The translations under genes were made by a program, and so were the position numbers. This document shows, piece by piece, positions 11,937-22,379 of a stretch of 64,000 nt of DNA. The stretch is from NCBI GenBank assembly GCA_965153455.1, contig OZ234504.1:1550001-1614000 (forward strand). The letters are read 5' to 3'. Position 1 is the first letter of the stretch. Each line of letters starts with the position of its first letter. This DNA comes from Sphagnum compactum (Eukaryota > Bryophyta > Sphagnopsida > Sphagnales). The notes under the pieces are model-generated. The model saw only the letters and a program-made list of their open reading frames with translations. It did not search any database and had not been told where the DNA came from.

Positions 11937-13947
11937 TTAATCAACAAATTCGCCCATGTGCACTCACATTTACTAACTATGAATGGCAAACTTGGTCATT
12001 GTAGTACCCTAAAATTCCCAACTACTTCTAATATTTTGAACAAACTTGGGCTCTTAACATTTATTGCCATTACATAGTATAATAGTTCTAGTACATTCTA
12101 ATACCTAGATGTTGTTGATGACTATCCAACAATTCATTAAAAACAATGCATGCCAAATTGTATAGGGAACTAGTAGGTGAACAATAAACATGAGTAAAGT
12201 AGCAATAATCAAATTTCAACTCAACTCAATTTATTATATGGCAAGCAATGAGTGAATAATACAATTAATGTAGGGTGAACATACACTAGTAGTAGAAAAA
12301 ATGTCTTTTGCAACTTGTCTTATGCAACTACACATGTCACATGTAACTAAATAATTGCATGCGGCATTTTTTAGTTGCATAAGACACTTGTAGTTGCATA
12401 AGACAAGTTGGAAAAGATAATTTTTCTTCTAATGATATGAGAGCTTAAAATAAGCATAATCTTACATGTCTAAGGTTGACACATCGTAAGAAGGGACCAC
12501 ATCCAAATTGAATGAGGTATTGACAGACCACCCTCCTAAATACGTTCTACCCCCATGGCAAGAATTGCAATTACATTCCATCTTGGCAAAGCATTTTGAG
12601 ATGCATATGCCTCCTCTCTCTGCCACAATTTTTCATCTCTAATGTGCAATCAAGCTTCAAGGCTCAAGGGACCATTTAATTGGAATGGCACATCCTATGA
12701 AAATTGATTTTATGTGGTGGTGGGGCATTGTGCAATAGGTGAACCATAGGAAGAATGTAGTGAACCCATGAGATTTTGTAATGTTCATTCACAATTACAA
12801 CACATGGTCAGCAATCAATGAACTTCATGCCCATTCACAAATTTGTAACCTAAACTAAAACTAATATCTGGCAATGGGCCATTCTACTAAGGGTAAGTTT
12901 CCTTGGGTGGCATCACTAGGAATGTTACACCTTGATTTTCTTAAACTCATCAAACTTTGAAAAATCATAGGAAACACTTAAATAAATGTTTTCATTTTTA
13001 TTTAATGAGTACAATTATTAAGTTCCTTAGATTTTGAAATTTCAATCTTTTTAATAATAGTGTGAATTTTGATGTTTCTAATCATTGCATTTAGAAAAAG
13101 TTTCAAGAATGTAATGTTGGTTCCTTTCCTTGAACTTTTTGGTCAAGAACACAAACTTGAAACATGATTTGGGAATTTTCTTGGGAATTTTTTTCCTAAG
13201 GTAATTTGAAAGTCATGATATTTTTAACTTTTTATTAGGATATCAATCGAATAAATGTAATTTAGTTATGAATTTCCTAAGTTAAGGCTATTAATTTTTA
13301 AAGGGGCCATTTTAATTAAAAATACAAAATTTGAAAAAAATGCAATTATTTTAATTCCAAAAAAAACTTCAAGCCATATATTCATGCATGCAATTGATAA
13401 ACATGAAAAAAATTAATTATAGTTGTGAAAAAATTTAAAGTAAAGGGCCCAGGAAAATGATTTGGCTATTTTTGGTTCCTTTTTCATTCTTTGAGGTGGT
13501 TCCTAATGGTACCACCCAAGGATACTTTCATCCCTATTACCTTTGGTACATATCCCAATTTTGGAAAACATGACAACTACTTGGATTAATACCTTGGATG
13601 TAGTGCATTGGGTCCATGTAGATCATGTTTGTTAGAAATTTGCACTACACTAATCATCTAATTAAGTTGATTATAACTCCAGTATACATTGCTTATGCAC
13701 TAAGGAAACAATAACATGGAAAATACTAGAGCAAAGGAGTCAATGATAGCTAGCCTTGGTACTAATGCATATGAATTACACTTCCATCTAAGCTATGTTA
13801 TTAATTTCAACGCTCCATTGCTTCGTAGAAACAACCCATGTGATTCAATCCTTAGCCCCTTGATTCAAGATGTATATCAAACATCGATAATGGGCTAGGC
13901 TATAATTAATAACATCTTGTATGAAATCTAGGTTGACATCACCCCAT
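11937..13947. other. AT-rich intergenic DNA between the two CACTA elements
   Basis: No gene is recognised. The part next to 11936 may belong to the older CACTA element. A MITE lies at 12284-12434. The sequence up to 13947 is the insertion site of the large CACTA element. Confidence 0.5.
12284..12434. mobile_element. MITE, 151 bp, CACTAGTAG-type ends, TSD ATA
   Basis: The left arm cttttgcaacttgtcttatg is mirrored by cataagacaagttggaaaag on the right. The ends are CACTAGTAG and cttctaatg. ATA flanks both sides (12281-12283 and 12435-12437). The 3-bp duplication and CACTA start suggest a CACTA-derived element, different in sequence from the 154-bp pair. A related left end (cactaatagaaatcatg) occurs alone at 56378. 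Confidence 0.72.
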
Positions 13948-13950
13948 AGA

Positions 13951-14620
13951 CACTACAACAACAGGGGGCTATTTTGCGATCCAAATATCATCGCAAACAA
14001 CAAAGAAAGAAATTTCCGAAAGCCCGCTGTTGCGAACCATAATTCCTCACAAACTCTTAACCTTTTGCGATACCATAACATTCGCACCCGTACTATTGCA
14101 AGTCCTTCACAACTCCCGAACTTGATAAAATCGCAAAACATTTCCGATTATAACTGCTTCTATACATTGTTTGCGATTAACACTACATCGGAAACTATTT
14201 GTAACAAACCCATCACCGCAACGACTTAGCGAATCGACTCAAAAGTCTATCGGTTTTCGATATAAGATCTAACGCAAACATTTCGGGATTCTCAAAATGC
14301 CGCTAAAAGTTTGCGATTAACATTACATCGGAAACTATTTGCAACAAACCCATCACCGCAACGACTTAGCGAATCGACTCAAAAGTCTATCGGTTTCCGA
14401 TATAAGATCTAACGCAAACATTTCGGGATCTCAAAATGCCGCTAAAAGTTTGCGATTAACATTACATCAGAAACTATTTGCAACAAACCCATCACCGCAA
14501 CGACTTAGTGAATCAACTCAAAAGTCTATCTGTTTCCGATGTAAGATCTAACACAAACATTTTGGGATTCTCAAAATGCCGCTAAAAGTTTGCGAAATCT
14601 ATGATTTCGCAAACCTATTC
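13951..14620. promoter_or_regulatory. Left subterminal region: TTGCGA motifs and 3 x ~140-bp repeat
   Basis: TTGCGA, its inverse TCGCAA and near variants recur throughout, for example ttttgcgatcc, atcgcaaacaac and gttgcgaacc. From 14171 to 14590 a unit of about 140 bp is present three times, each beginning ttgcgattaaca and ending ccgctaaaag. By analogy with En/Spm these are probable binding sites for the element's TnpA-like protein. Confidence 0.7.
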
Positions 14621-14893
14621 TGGAATGATTTTACCCGTAAGAGTGTAGCGATGTCTGTGACATGGTATATTTGGTCTTTTGGCTTTTGCAGTGTTGCGAA
14701 GAATTATGACTCACAAATGGTTTTGAGATCCACTGTGTATCGCAAGAGCATGGCACTGTATTCTTATTTTGGAAGCAGGGTTTATATTCATTTGGAGTCA
14801 CTTTGGAAGGCAAAAAAATATATCTATATCAAAATTTCAAAATTTACAATGTAAAAGGGTTTGCAACCCTTGGGTATCTAACACACTAGCTGT

Positions 14894-16651
14894 CTATCTA
14901 GACTTCCTTCCCCTCTTGGATTTCTTCCTTGAATCTTTCTTCTTAGTGTTCTCTGGTGGAGGGGGAGGCTGCTCATCCTCCTCCCTCTCTTCATCGTCCC
15001 CCTGCCCTTCCTCCTCCTCCTCCTCCCTATCCTCTTTATCTTTGCCCCCTGCAGAACCTGCATTTCGACTAGCAAATGAACTAGGTCCACTGCTAGTGGT
15101 AGCACTGGGAGCAGTGCTAGCGCCTCTCTCCTCCTCATCACTGCTGCCCTGGGAGCTTTCACTCTCACCCTCAGATGCCTGCATTTCAACATGCAAAGCT
15201 TAGTCAACACCATAAATGAAAATCTTGATTCAAATGAAAACAATCTCAACATAAACAGAAATTGAATCCCAACCAAACCCACTCACCAATAGTGCATCAA
15301 CATGTTAAAAAAGATGTTCCTTGCCATGCTCCTGGCCCATTGTCATTTCTGCAGCTGTGATCTTCCTCTTGTACCTCTTGTACTGTCCCCATAATACAAC
15401 AGGTCAATAAAAACGCATAAAAAATCTATTCAAGTCTCCGACCACTTTTGCGAAGCGCAGACCTTCGCATACTGAAACTTGCGAAGCAGTTTGCGAAACA
15501 AATCCCATCGTATCTTTGCGAAACAAACGCCATTTGACCTATATTTGCAATGCAATTCGCATCGCAGAAGTATCGCAAACAGTCCTATTTGATTCCACAG
15601 AAACTCAACTTTATTCGAATCTTTGCAGGAAAGAAATGGAGGAGAGGGAGGGTACTTACAAATGCTGCTTTGAGGCCGGGAATGCCACCTTGCCTTAGCC
15701 TGTGGGTGGTGGGTGGAACTAGTTTCACTCGCTCTGCTGCCTTGAGGAACTTCAATGGTGGATCACCAACCTCGTCCACCACTGATTGGCATTCAGCAAG
15801 CTTTAGCTCCAGTGCCTTCAGGTCACGGTCAGACCTCCCAAACTCTCTTGCCTTCTTGGCCTTGGCTAGCTGCTCTGTGATCTCCTTCAGCTGCCTTGCT
15901 GCTTTCAACTGCACCTCAGACTGGTAGAAGGCATTCCAGATGTCTTCTGAGAACTGAAGCGGCCTCTCCAAGTTCCTGTACACATTCAGGTCTTTGAGGT
16001 GAGCACGAATTTTCATCCTGTCATGGTATCTTGCTTGAGACATTGAATTGGAGATCTTGTCTGCAATCCACTGTGAATCAAGCTCTCCTCCATTTCGAAA
16101 TGCTCCCTTCACCTGATTTATCACTCTCTTCTGCTCTGCCTTTGAGAGAGTGCCCCACTCAACTCCTCGTGCAAAGTTGGTGGAGACAATGTGCCTAATG
16201 GTGCTCTTGGCCCCAGTGTATGCCAGCTCGGTTGGAATTCCCTCCTCTGCCAATGTTATCAGAGGGAGCTTCTTCCTCTCCTCCTCCTTCTTCTTCAGGT
16301 CGAGCTTCTCCTTTCTGATGGCATCCTTCTCATCTTCCTCCTTTTCTTCTCGAGAGTTCTAGGTGAGAGAGCTCCTGTTGTTGCTCCCTCATCTCTCTTT
16401 CTCTTCTTCTCTGCTGCCTTGGCTTCTGCAGCCTTCCTTGCCGCCTCCTCTCTTTGTGCTTCCCCAGCAGTCAGCCCTGCTTGCAATGCTTGACCTAAGA
16501 TGGCTGTCAAGGATGCCAGCCCTTCAGGTGTCCTAGTATCGATTGCAAACAGCTCTGAAGCTCTCAAGTGATCAGCAACCATCTTCCTCAACCTTTCCTC
16601 ATTATTGTCACCTCCTCTAGACCCAGAACCCCCTCCACCAGTCCCAGCCAT
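14894..16651 (-). pseudogene. TnpA-like gene of the CACTA element, broken
   Basis: Exons on the - strand are 16651-15660, 15382-15287 and 15178-14894. Introns are GT-AG and phases agree. The first exon starts MAGTGGGGSGSRGG, has an Ala/Glu/Lys-rich stretch likely to form a coiled coil, then SKAEQKRVINQVKGAFRN and KISNSMSQARYHDRMK, ending in PPTTHRLRQGGIPGL. This layout resembles the plant transposase family that includes TnpA-like proteins of CACTA elements, which bind subterminal repeats. The tail is Ser/Glu/Pro-rich and ends KKDSRKKSKRGRKSR, a likely nuclear signal. Breaks are a one-base frame change between about 16300 and 16360, and TAA at 15307-15305 (-) where CAA would continue the frame. 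An upstream in-frame extension to 16729 is possible. The family call is by motif memory. Confidence 0.65.
15383..15659 (-). promoter_or_regulatory. TTGCGA cluster inside a TnpA-gene intron
   Basis: The intron between the first and second TnpA-like exons holds many copies of ttgcga and tcgca within about 140 bp (15448-15590). It could be an internal binding site for TnpA autoregulation, or a fossil of a smaller element inserted there. Confidence 0.45.
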
Positions 16652-17305
16652 TACAATCCGCAACCTCCTCTTTGCCCAAGCTTTCCTTCGACACTTCTCG
16701 AGCAATGCCGAGAATGAATTCAAATTCACTCGCCGTCCTACTCTAGTCTAAACCCCTAGAAAGATTTCACTACACCTTCAAGGGATTCCGTTCCAGCTTA
16801 AGGACTTTCGGCAATTCAGGGCTTGCGATGTAATCCGCATCGCAACTTGCGATACGCTATTTATCGCAAAGGAGTCTGGGTTTCAAAAATGACTAACGGA
16901 CGCATTTCCGAAGGCCGTGCAATGCTGTTAGTTTCACAAAGTTAAAGAGTTGCGAAGTCTGGGGCTTCGCTAATGTAGGAGGAAGTTAAAGGGTTTAGGG
17001 CTTTGGTTTAAGTAACGTATGTAGATGCAAAGAGGGATGCGATGGTGGGGGGTTCGCAATGGGTTCGCAAAGTTTTAATTTATTCTGGCTTTAACATTTT
17101 GTTGTTTTTTTTGCATATGCCAAAGGGTTTCGGGCAACCAGTCCTATAGGCATTGTTGAGCCCACATTGGATGCAGGTATGCATTTCTTTTTGGTTTAGG
17201 TAGTCTCAATTTATGAGTAGTCAAGGGTTTATATTGTTGTATCACATGATTTTTGAAAGTCTAATCTGGTCTTTGCCTTACATTTGTGCCTTATTAATGT
17301 GACAG
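16652..17305. promoter_or_regulatory. Divergent promoter region of the CACTA element
   Basis: This lies between the TnpA-like gene (-) and the SET gene (+). TTGCGA-type motifs are dense at 16825-16880, 16950-16970 and 17036-17075, for example cttgcgatgtaatccgcatc. At 17103-17176 a possible upstream + exon ends at a GT donor (gcaggtatgc), but it has no in-frame ATG. Shared motifs with both termini suggest that transcription and transposition are controlled by the same protein. Confidence 0.5.
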
Positions 17306-17541
17306 ATGATATGTCTTCCTCCTCCGTTGTTTCCACTAGTGACTCATCCTCCTCAAATGAAGGCACATCAGCTCATACGTAGGCAGAGGTGTCTCATTCT
17401 CCTCGTGGTCCACCTCGGCAGCTTTGCCAATGCACCAAGTGTGTTGGTCAGATTTCACAAAAGTCATATGTTTGTGCTCAACACATTCAGCGATTTGGGC
17501 ATCATCGTGGTCTTACCCCAGGAGCTTCTTCATCTCATGTG
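17306..17541 (+). pseudogene. Cys-rich 5' exon of the SET gene, with one stop
   Basis: This exon has an acag acceptor before it and a GTAAGT donor after it. It is in frame with the SET exon (ATG at 17311, exon end in phase 0). It begins with a Ser-rich stretch. It then contains LCQCTKCVGQ...SYVCAQHIQRFGHHRG, a Cys/His pattern like the N-terminal transposase-associated (zinc-binding) domain of plant Tnp2 proteins. TAG at 17380-17382 interrupts the frame after 23 codons; CAG there would restore it. Either the full-length product is lost in this copy, or translation starts at 17667. Confidence 0.5.
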
Positions 17542-17666
17542 GTAAGTGTCATTTTACCATTGTCATTTTTCCTCTTTGATACATGTTATTTTTCATGAAA
17601 TCCTCTTTGAAACTATTTTCACTTCCATGGTTTGTTGTGGTTTTTTGAATGTAATAGGGTTCTCGT

Positions 17667-18458
17667 ATGACACCACCACCCTATGTTCTATCACAAGGGG
17701 TTTTAGCTGCCATAGGAAATGCACTTTCGCATGCATTTGCTGTAGGGATTGGTACCTCTCATGAGGCCAGTAAGCCACATCATGAGGCAAGGCCACGTGT
17801 GCCCTCCATTAGGCAGCGATCCAAAGCACAACGTCCAAGTGAGGGTCATGCTAGGACTATTGTTGAGGGCAGATGGGGTATGTGTGAGTTCACTGGCAAA
17901 TGTGCCAATATTATCCAGTCATGGAACCCTGTAGTTCTTGGGTTGCTTGATAGTTTGCCCTATGATGAAGAGGTTGTGGTTTGGGGTAGACGATGGATTG
18001 TTAAGACCTCTACACTTGGAGAGAGGCATGGCTATGGAGTATATGCTTGTGAGGACATCATTGTAGAGGATTCAACTAGTTGTCGTAGAGAGGGTCCTAC
18101 TTTGTTCCCTTATGGTGGGCCTATCTATAAGAGAAGACATTGGAACATGATCCTCACACAACATCCTGAGTGGAAGACCTTTGCTCTTGAGATGGACACA
18201 TTTGCTGGTAGCACTAGGAGGCATAGTGATGGGAGGGTGATAGATGGAGACCCCATACGTTCTGGAAACATTGCTGGTTTCATCAACAGTACGGTGGGGA
18301 CTCGGCCTAAGCGTAGGGCTAATTGTGAGTGGGTTTTTGTTGAGGGACCTCCTCCAGCACCATATGGCCAGACTTATCATGAAGACCATTGCCTGGTTAT
18401 AGCTACTAGGACCATCAGATCAGGAGATGAGTTGTTTACACACTATGAGTGGAATTAG
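17667..18458 (+). CDS. SET-domain protein (lysine methyltransferase-like) inside the CACTA element
   Basis: This is an open frame of 263 aa; the exon itself starts at 17658 after a taatag acceptor. The C-terminal half is a SET domain. HGYGVYACEDI (121-131) matches the G-x-G start. YGGPI (149-153) matches the first strand pair. SGNIAGFINS (199-208) followed by ANCEW (218-222) stands for the usual NHSCxPN region that forms the cofactor knot. TRTIRSGDELFTHYEW (247-262) matches the GEELxxxY end with its catalytic-type Tyr. SET domains transfer methyl groups from S-adenosylmethionine to protein lysines, often histones. About 40 residues (209-217 and nearby) are inserted or diverged in the NHSC region and no post-SET Cys cluster is present, so activity is uncertain. 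It sits between the two transposase genes and is unbroken while they are broken. An earlier exon (17311-17541) extends it in frame apart from one TAG. Confidence 0.75.
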   Translation: MTPPPYVLSQGVLAAIGNALSHAFAVGIGTSHEASKPHHEARPRVPSIRQRSKAQRPSEGHARTIVEGRWGMCEFTGKCANIIQSWNPVVLGLLDSLPYDEEVVVWGRRWIVKTSTLGERHGYGVYACEDIIVEDSTSCRREGPTLFPYGGPIYKRRHWNMILTQHPEWKTFALEMDTFAGSTRRHSDGRVIDGDPIRSGNIAGFINSTVGTRPKRRANCEWVFVEGPPPAPYGQTYHEDHCLVIATRTIRSGDELFTHYEWN

Positions 18459-18663
18459 GATTCCACCATTTCTGAACTATGTACTTTGTTTAAGACATAA
18501 CATACCATATCTATATACATGCATTTTGGCATTTTTTATTTATAATGTAATATGCAACTATGTTTGGTATATAGTTAAGATCTTCTGGATTTGGTATTGC
18601 ATAGAATATTCGGCCTTCTGAAGACATGCTGCCACGGAGGTTGAGAGCAACATATATCGGGAA

Positions 18664-21600
18664 ATGGGCATGCCACACAAATCAGACTCTTCATCAATTC
18701 ATTCTTCATCAAATGACTTGTCTGCTCATGATGAAGGTGTCTCTCAACCAGTTCAGGAAGCACCACTGCCTGCAAACCAAGAACAAGCGATGGATGACTT
18801 CATGGTTAACTGGTTTGGACTTGACATAGTTGATGATATGTCTGGCAACCCACATGATGAAGGAGCCAATGCAGATGATCCACATCATCAACATACTGCC
18901 CAGGGACAACGGCAGTGGCAAGAGGCGGAGGCACATGCTCAAACACCTATTTTTCAAGGTGCAAGGTTAAGCCGTTTAGCAGCCATATTGGGGTTGTTAA
19001 ACATCCAAGCAAAACACAAGGCAAGCAATACTATGTTGTCAGACATTTTCCAATATTGTCATAGCCTCTTGCTGCCTAAGGAAAATGTTTTGCCAGGATC
19101 TTGGAAGGAGGCTAAAAAGATCTTATCCTCTATAGGCATGGAGTATCAAATTGTCCATGCATGTGTTAATGACTGCATGCTATTTCATGGGAACAATGCC
19201 CATTTAACGGAGTGCAGTACATGTGAAGAGTCTCGATATGATCCTCACATGCTTACAGAGAAGGTGCCCAGGAAATCAGTAAGGTGGTTTCCCATTATTC
19301 CTCGCTTGCTGCACATGAATCGATGTACAGACTTGGCCGAGTTAATGGTTTGGCATAAGAAACATCGATAAGAGCCTGGTGTTATGAGGTTACCGGTTGA
19401 CTCTCCTGCTCACAAGCATGTGGAGTCAACATGGCCAGAGTTTGAGCGTGACCCTAGGCATGTGAGGTTGGGGTTAGCATCAGATGGTGTTAGTCCACAT
19501 TCACTTGGAGGAAAGGGACGACCTACCTCTGTTTGGCCAGTTGTTGTCATGAATTACAACCTTCCTCCGTGGTTGTCTATGAAAAAAAGATTTTTGCTGC
19601 TTTCTCTTATTATCCCAGGGCCAAGTAAGGTGAAAAACCTAGACACCTACTTAGCACTAGTGGTCGATGAGCTCAAAACGCTATGGGATGGAGTATGGGC
19701 ATATGATGGGAGGAAGACCACTGGAGGAATACCACGTGTATTCAAGTTGAGGGCAATTTGCATGTGGACAATGCATGATTATCCTGGTAAGAAATCATGC
19801 ACATGCCTCTATATATTTTTTTATTATTCTGTTTTGTGATTATTTGTTGTTCTAATATTCAGTTCTTCTATAATCAGGGTTTGGTTTTGTAAGTGGGCTG
19901 CAAACTCAAGGCTACAAGGCCAGCTCTACATGTGGCCCAAGTTTGGAGGACATGGCTAAATACTCAAGCCATCTTCGCAAAATTGTTTACCTTGGCCATA
20001 CAAAGTTTCTTCCACTGGGACATGATATGAGATCAGACCCACTTTTATTTTCATCTTTTGACATGCCTTATGGTGATGAGCGTGATATTCCAGAAGCTAC
20101 CACTTTTGCATATTGGAGGGATGTGGCCAATAGAGTTATTGACCCAAATGATTCTATGGTGTTTGAGGGTAGTGGATTGACAAGGTGGGGTATACTCATC
20201 AGCTTGCCCTACTGGGGTGAGCTGAAAATACGTCATCTCTTGGACCCCATGCACATTGAGGGAAATGTGGGAAAGGCTATCATAAAACAGCTCTATGGAG
20301 AGAAGGACAGTAACTTTAGGGAGGCCAGTGAGGATTTTGAGAGGCATCCCAATGTGTCGATTACTGTTGATCCTAACACAGGTATTGAGCAGCGACCATC
20401 AGCTCCATGGACACTTACTACACAGGAAAGAAAAGACTTTCGAAATCGCATAGGAGAGATGCGATTCCCTACAGGTTTGAACTTTGATGGCAAGGATTGA
20501 ATTTAGAAGTACTCTGTTGCTTTTATTTATATTTAAATCTGTATGCCTTATACTGGAAAAAAAGTTTGAAGTATAAAATGCTATCTGTTGGATGTTTAGA
20601 ATACTTTTGTATAATTTTATGGATCCTTGTTGCAGGTTATGGAGCTAATCTTCAAAAAGCTTTTGGTAGGGACGATGACCACAAGTGGCCAAGGTATCTC
20701 AAGACACATGACTATCATCGTTTACTGCAGCACATATTGCCTGTGGCAATAATAGGCTTAGCCAGTGCAGAAGTACAAGATGCTCTTTGGTCACTGGGAT
20801 ATCTGTTGAGATGGGTATGCTCAAAGGAGTTATTTGTAGAGGAGATTCCAATAATGAGGGTAATAGCAGCAGAGGTGGTATGCAAGTTGGAAAAGGCCTT
20901 CCCTCCATCATTTTTTGATTGTCAAGTGCATTTACTAGTTCACCTTGTGGATGAGATAGCCATTGCTGGTCCTGTGCATTGTCGGTGGATGTATTGGCTT
21001 GAAAGATATATGGCAGTATTAAAGGGTTATGTCCGTAACCATGCACGAGTGGAGGGAAGCATGGCAACAGGACACTTGGCAGCAGAGAGCATGTTTTATT
21101 GCACCAACATCTTGGCCACTATAGATCCATCATGTCCTCATGTCTGGATGGAGGAAAGAGAAGAGGAGGAAGACCGTTTGACTGGTGCCATCAAAACACA
21201 TATGTTATTACCTACAGAGTTAATTCAGCTAACCAAATTCATGTTGAATAATAGCAATGTCATGGAAGAGTGGAGGAACTTCTATGAGAATGCCAAAAGT
21301 ATGAGTGGGAGATTAAGGATTTTTCGTACGTTTCATAAGTACATGAAAGAAAAGTTGGCTGAAGTGGATCAATTGTTGGCACAAGGAGAAAGTATAGCAT
21401 GTTTTCCAGAGATCACAGATGATGTTCGCACCATTGTTCATGGACCACTGAGAGTTGTGACAACACATTTAGCAATGTGGACACAAGGAAGACATTTCAG
21501 GTATTTATTTTTTCTATTTCATTAGGCATATTAACTCATCTTCACATTCCAGACAAGTTTTTTAGAATGTTCTAGGATGATTTTTATGGGCATGAAGTTT

Positions 21601-22137
21601 CTATTATCATATAAGTTGTTGACTCACAATGCCTAACACAATATTAATTTCAGGATTTCCAGTTTGGATGAAAAGAGGGGCCACACCTTTGATTGTGGAG
21701 TTTAAGGGCAATTCATTCAGGACTCTAGAAGCAGTCGGCATGACAGGAATATTGTTCGAGATATTGTGCCACATTATGGAAAGCTGGAAGAGATCTTGGT
21801 GGTATCTTATGATGCACATTCAAAGTTTGAAGAGTATGTGTTTAAGTGCAAGTGGTTTAAAGTGAACCTTGCTGGTGCAAATTGCACTGTAGTTCAAGAT
21901 GAGTGCGGACACACACGGTTAAAGACATCTGCCACCAGTTATCAGCCATCTCATTGGCAAACTTCAGAGCCATTTATTTTTCCCAGTCATGTAGAACAAT
22001 GCTTTTATCTTCCTTATCCCCCAAACCCAAAGGAGTGGTCACTTGTTGTCACATATGTGCCACGGTCCTGTTATATTCTAGGTGAGAAACCAGAGGTTGT
22101 GTTTACAACCTCTGAGGTGGATGATGACCACGTATAA
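18664..22137 (+). pseudogene. Tnp2-type transposase gene (with DUF4218) of the CACTA element, two stops
   Basis: Four exons fit with GT-AG junctions and matching phases: 18664-19786, 19878-20474, 20636-21500 and 21654-22137. Exon 1 has an acidic/Ser/His-rich leader, then LLPKENVLPGSWKEAKKIL and IVHACVNDCMLFHG, then C-x2-C near SSIGMEYQ...CSTCEESRYD. It continues with DPRHVRLGLASDGVSPHS, the transposase catalytic-core region. Exon 2 includes DPMHIEGNVGKAI. Exon 3 is a clear DUF4218: LPVAIIGLASAEVQDALWSL, VHLLVHLVDEI and RWMYWLERYMAVLKGYVRN. Exon 4 has HYGKLEEILVVSYDAHS and WFKVN. Breaks are TAA at 19369-19371 and TAA at 21703-21705, both at points where CAA would continue the family sequence. 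The reading frame is otherwise continuous for about 1,020 codons, so the damage is recent. The true start could lie a little upstream of 18664. Confidence 0.9.
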
Positions 22138-22379
22138 TGTACTACTCATTATTTTTATGCAAATTGCCATTGAGGCTTGTGGTTCTATATTACTGCACAA
22201 TGTTCATTGTGTCATTTTCTGCCTATTCTGCTCCATTGTGTAATTTTATTTTTAAGAATAGGAGCACTGCTATGCGTACTTTACTGATATTTTCACTCAG
22301 TCTACCAAGGCAAAATAGATTATAATAATGGTTAAGTGGATTTATAGCTTCCATTTGGTCTAAAAGATTTTTTAAATTT

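Noticed and set aside
14769-15203. Ser/Leu-rich + strand ORF
   Set aside because: It is the antisense shadow of the Glu/Ser/Lys-rich third exon of the TnpA-like gene (TCC/TCT runs opposite GAG/GAA).
15550-16493. + strand ORFs over the TnpA-like exon
   Set aside because: They are antisense to a frame with family motifs, correct splice sites and a sensible start.
19369-21705. TAA stops read as glutamine (variant genetic code)
   Set aside because: The tRNase Z and CBS genes in the same window use standard stops, and plant nuclei use the standard code. Mutation is the simpler explanation.
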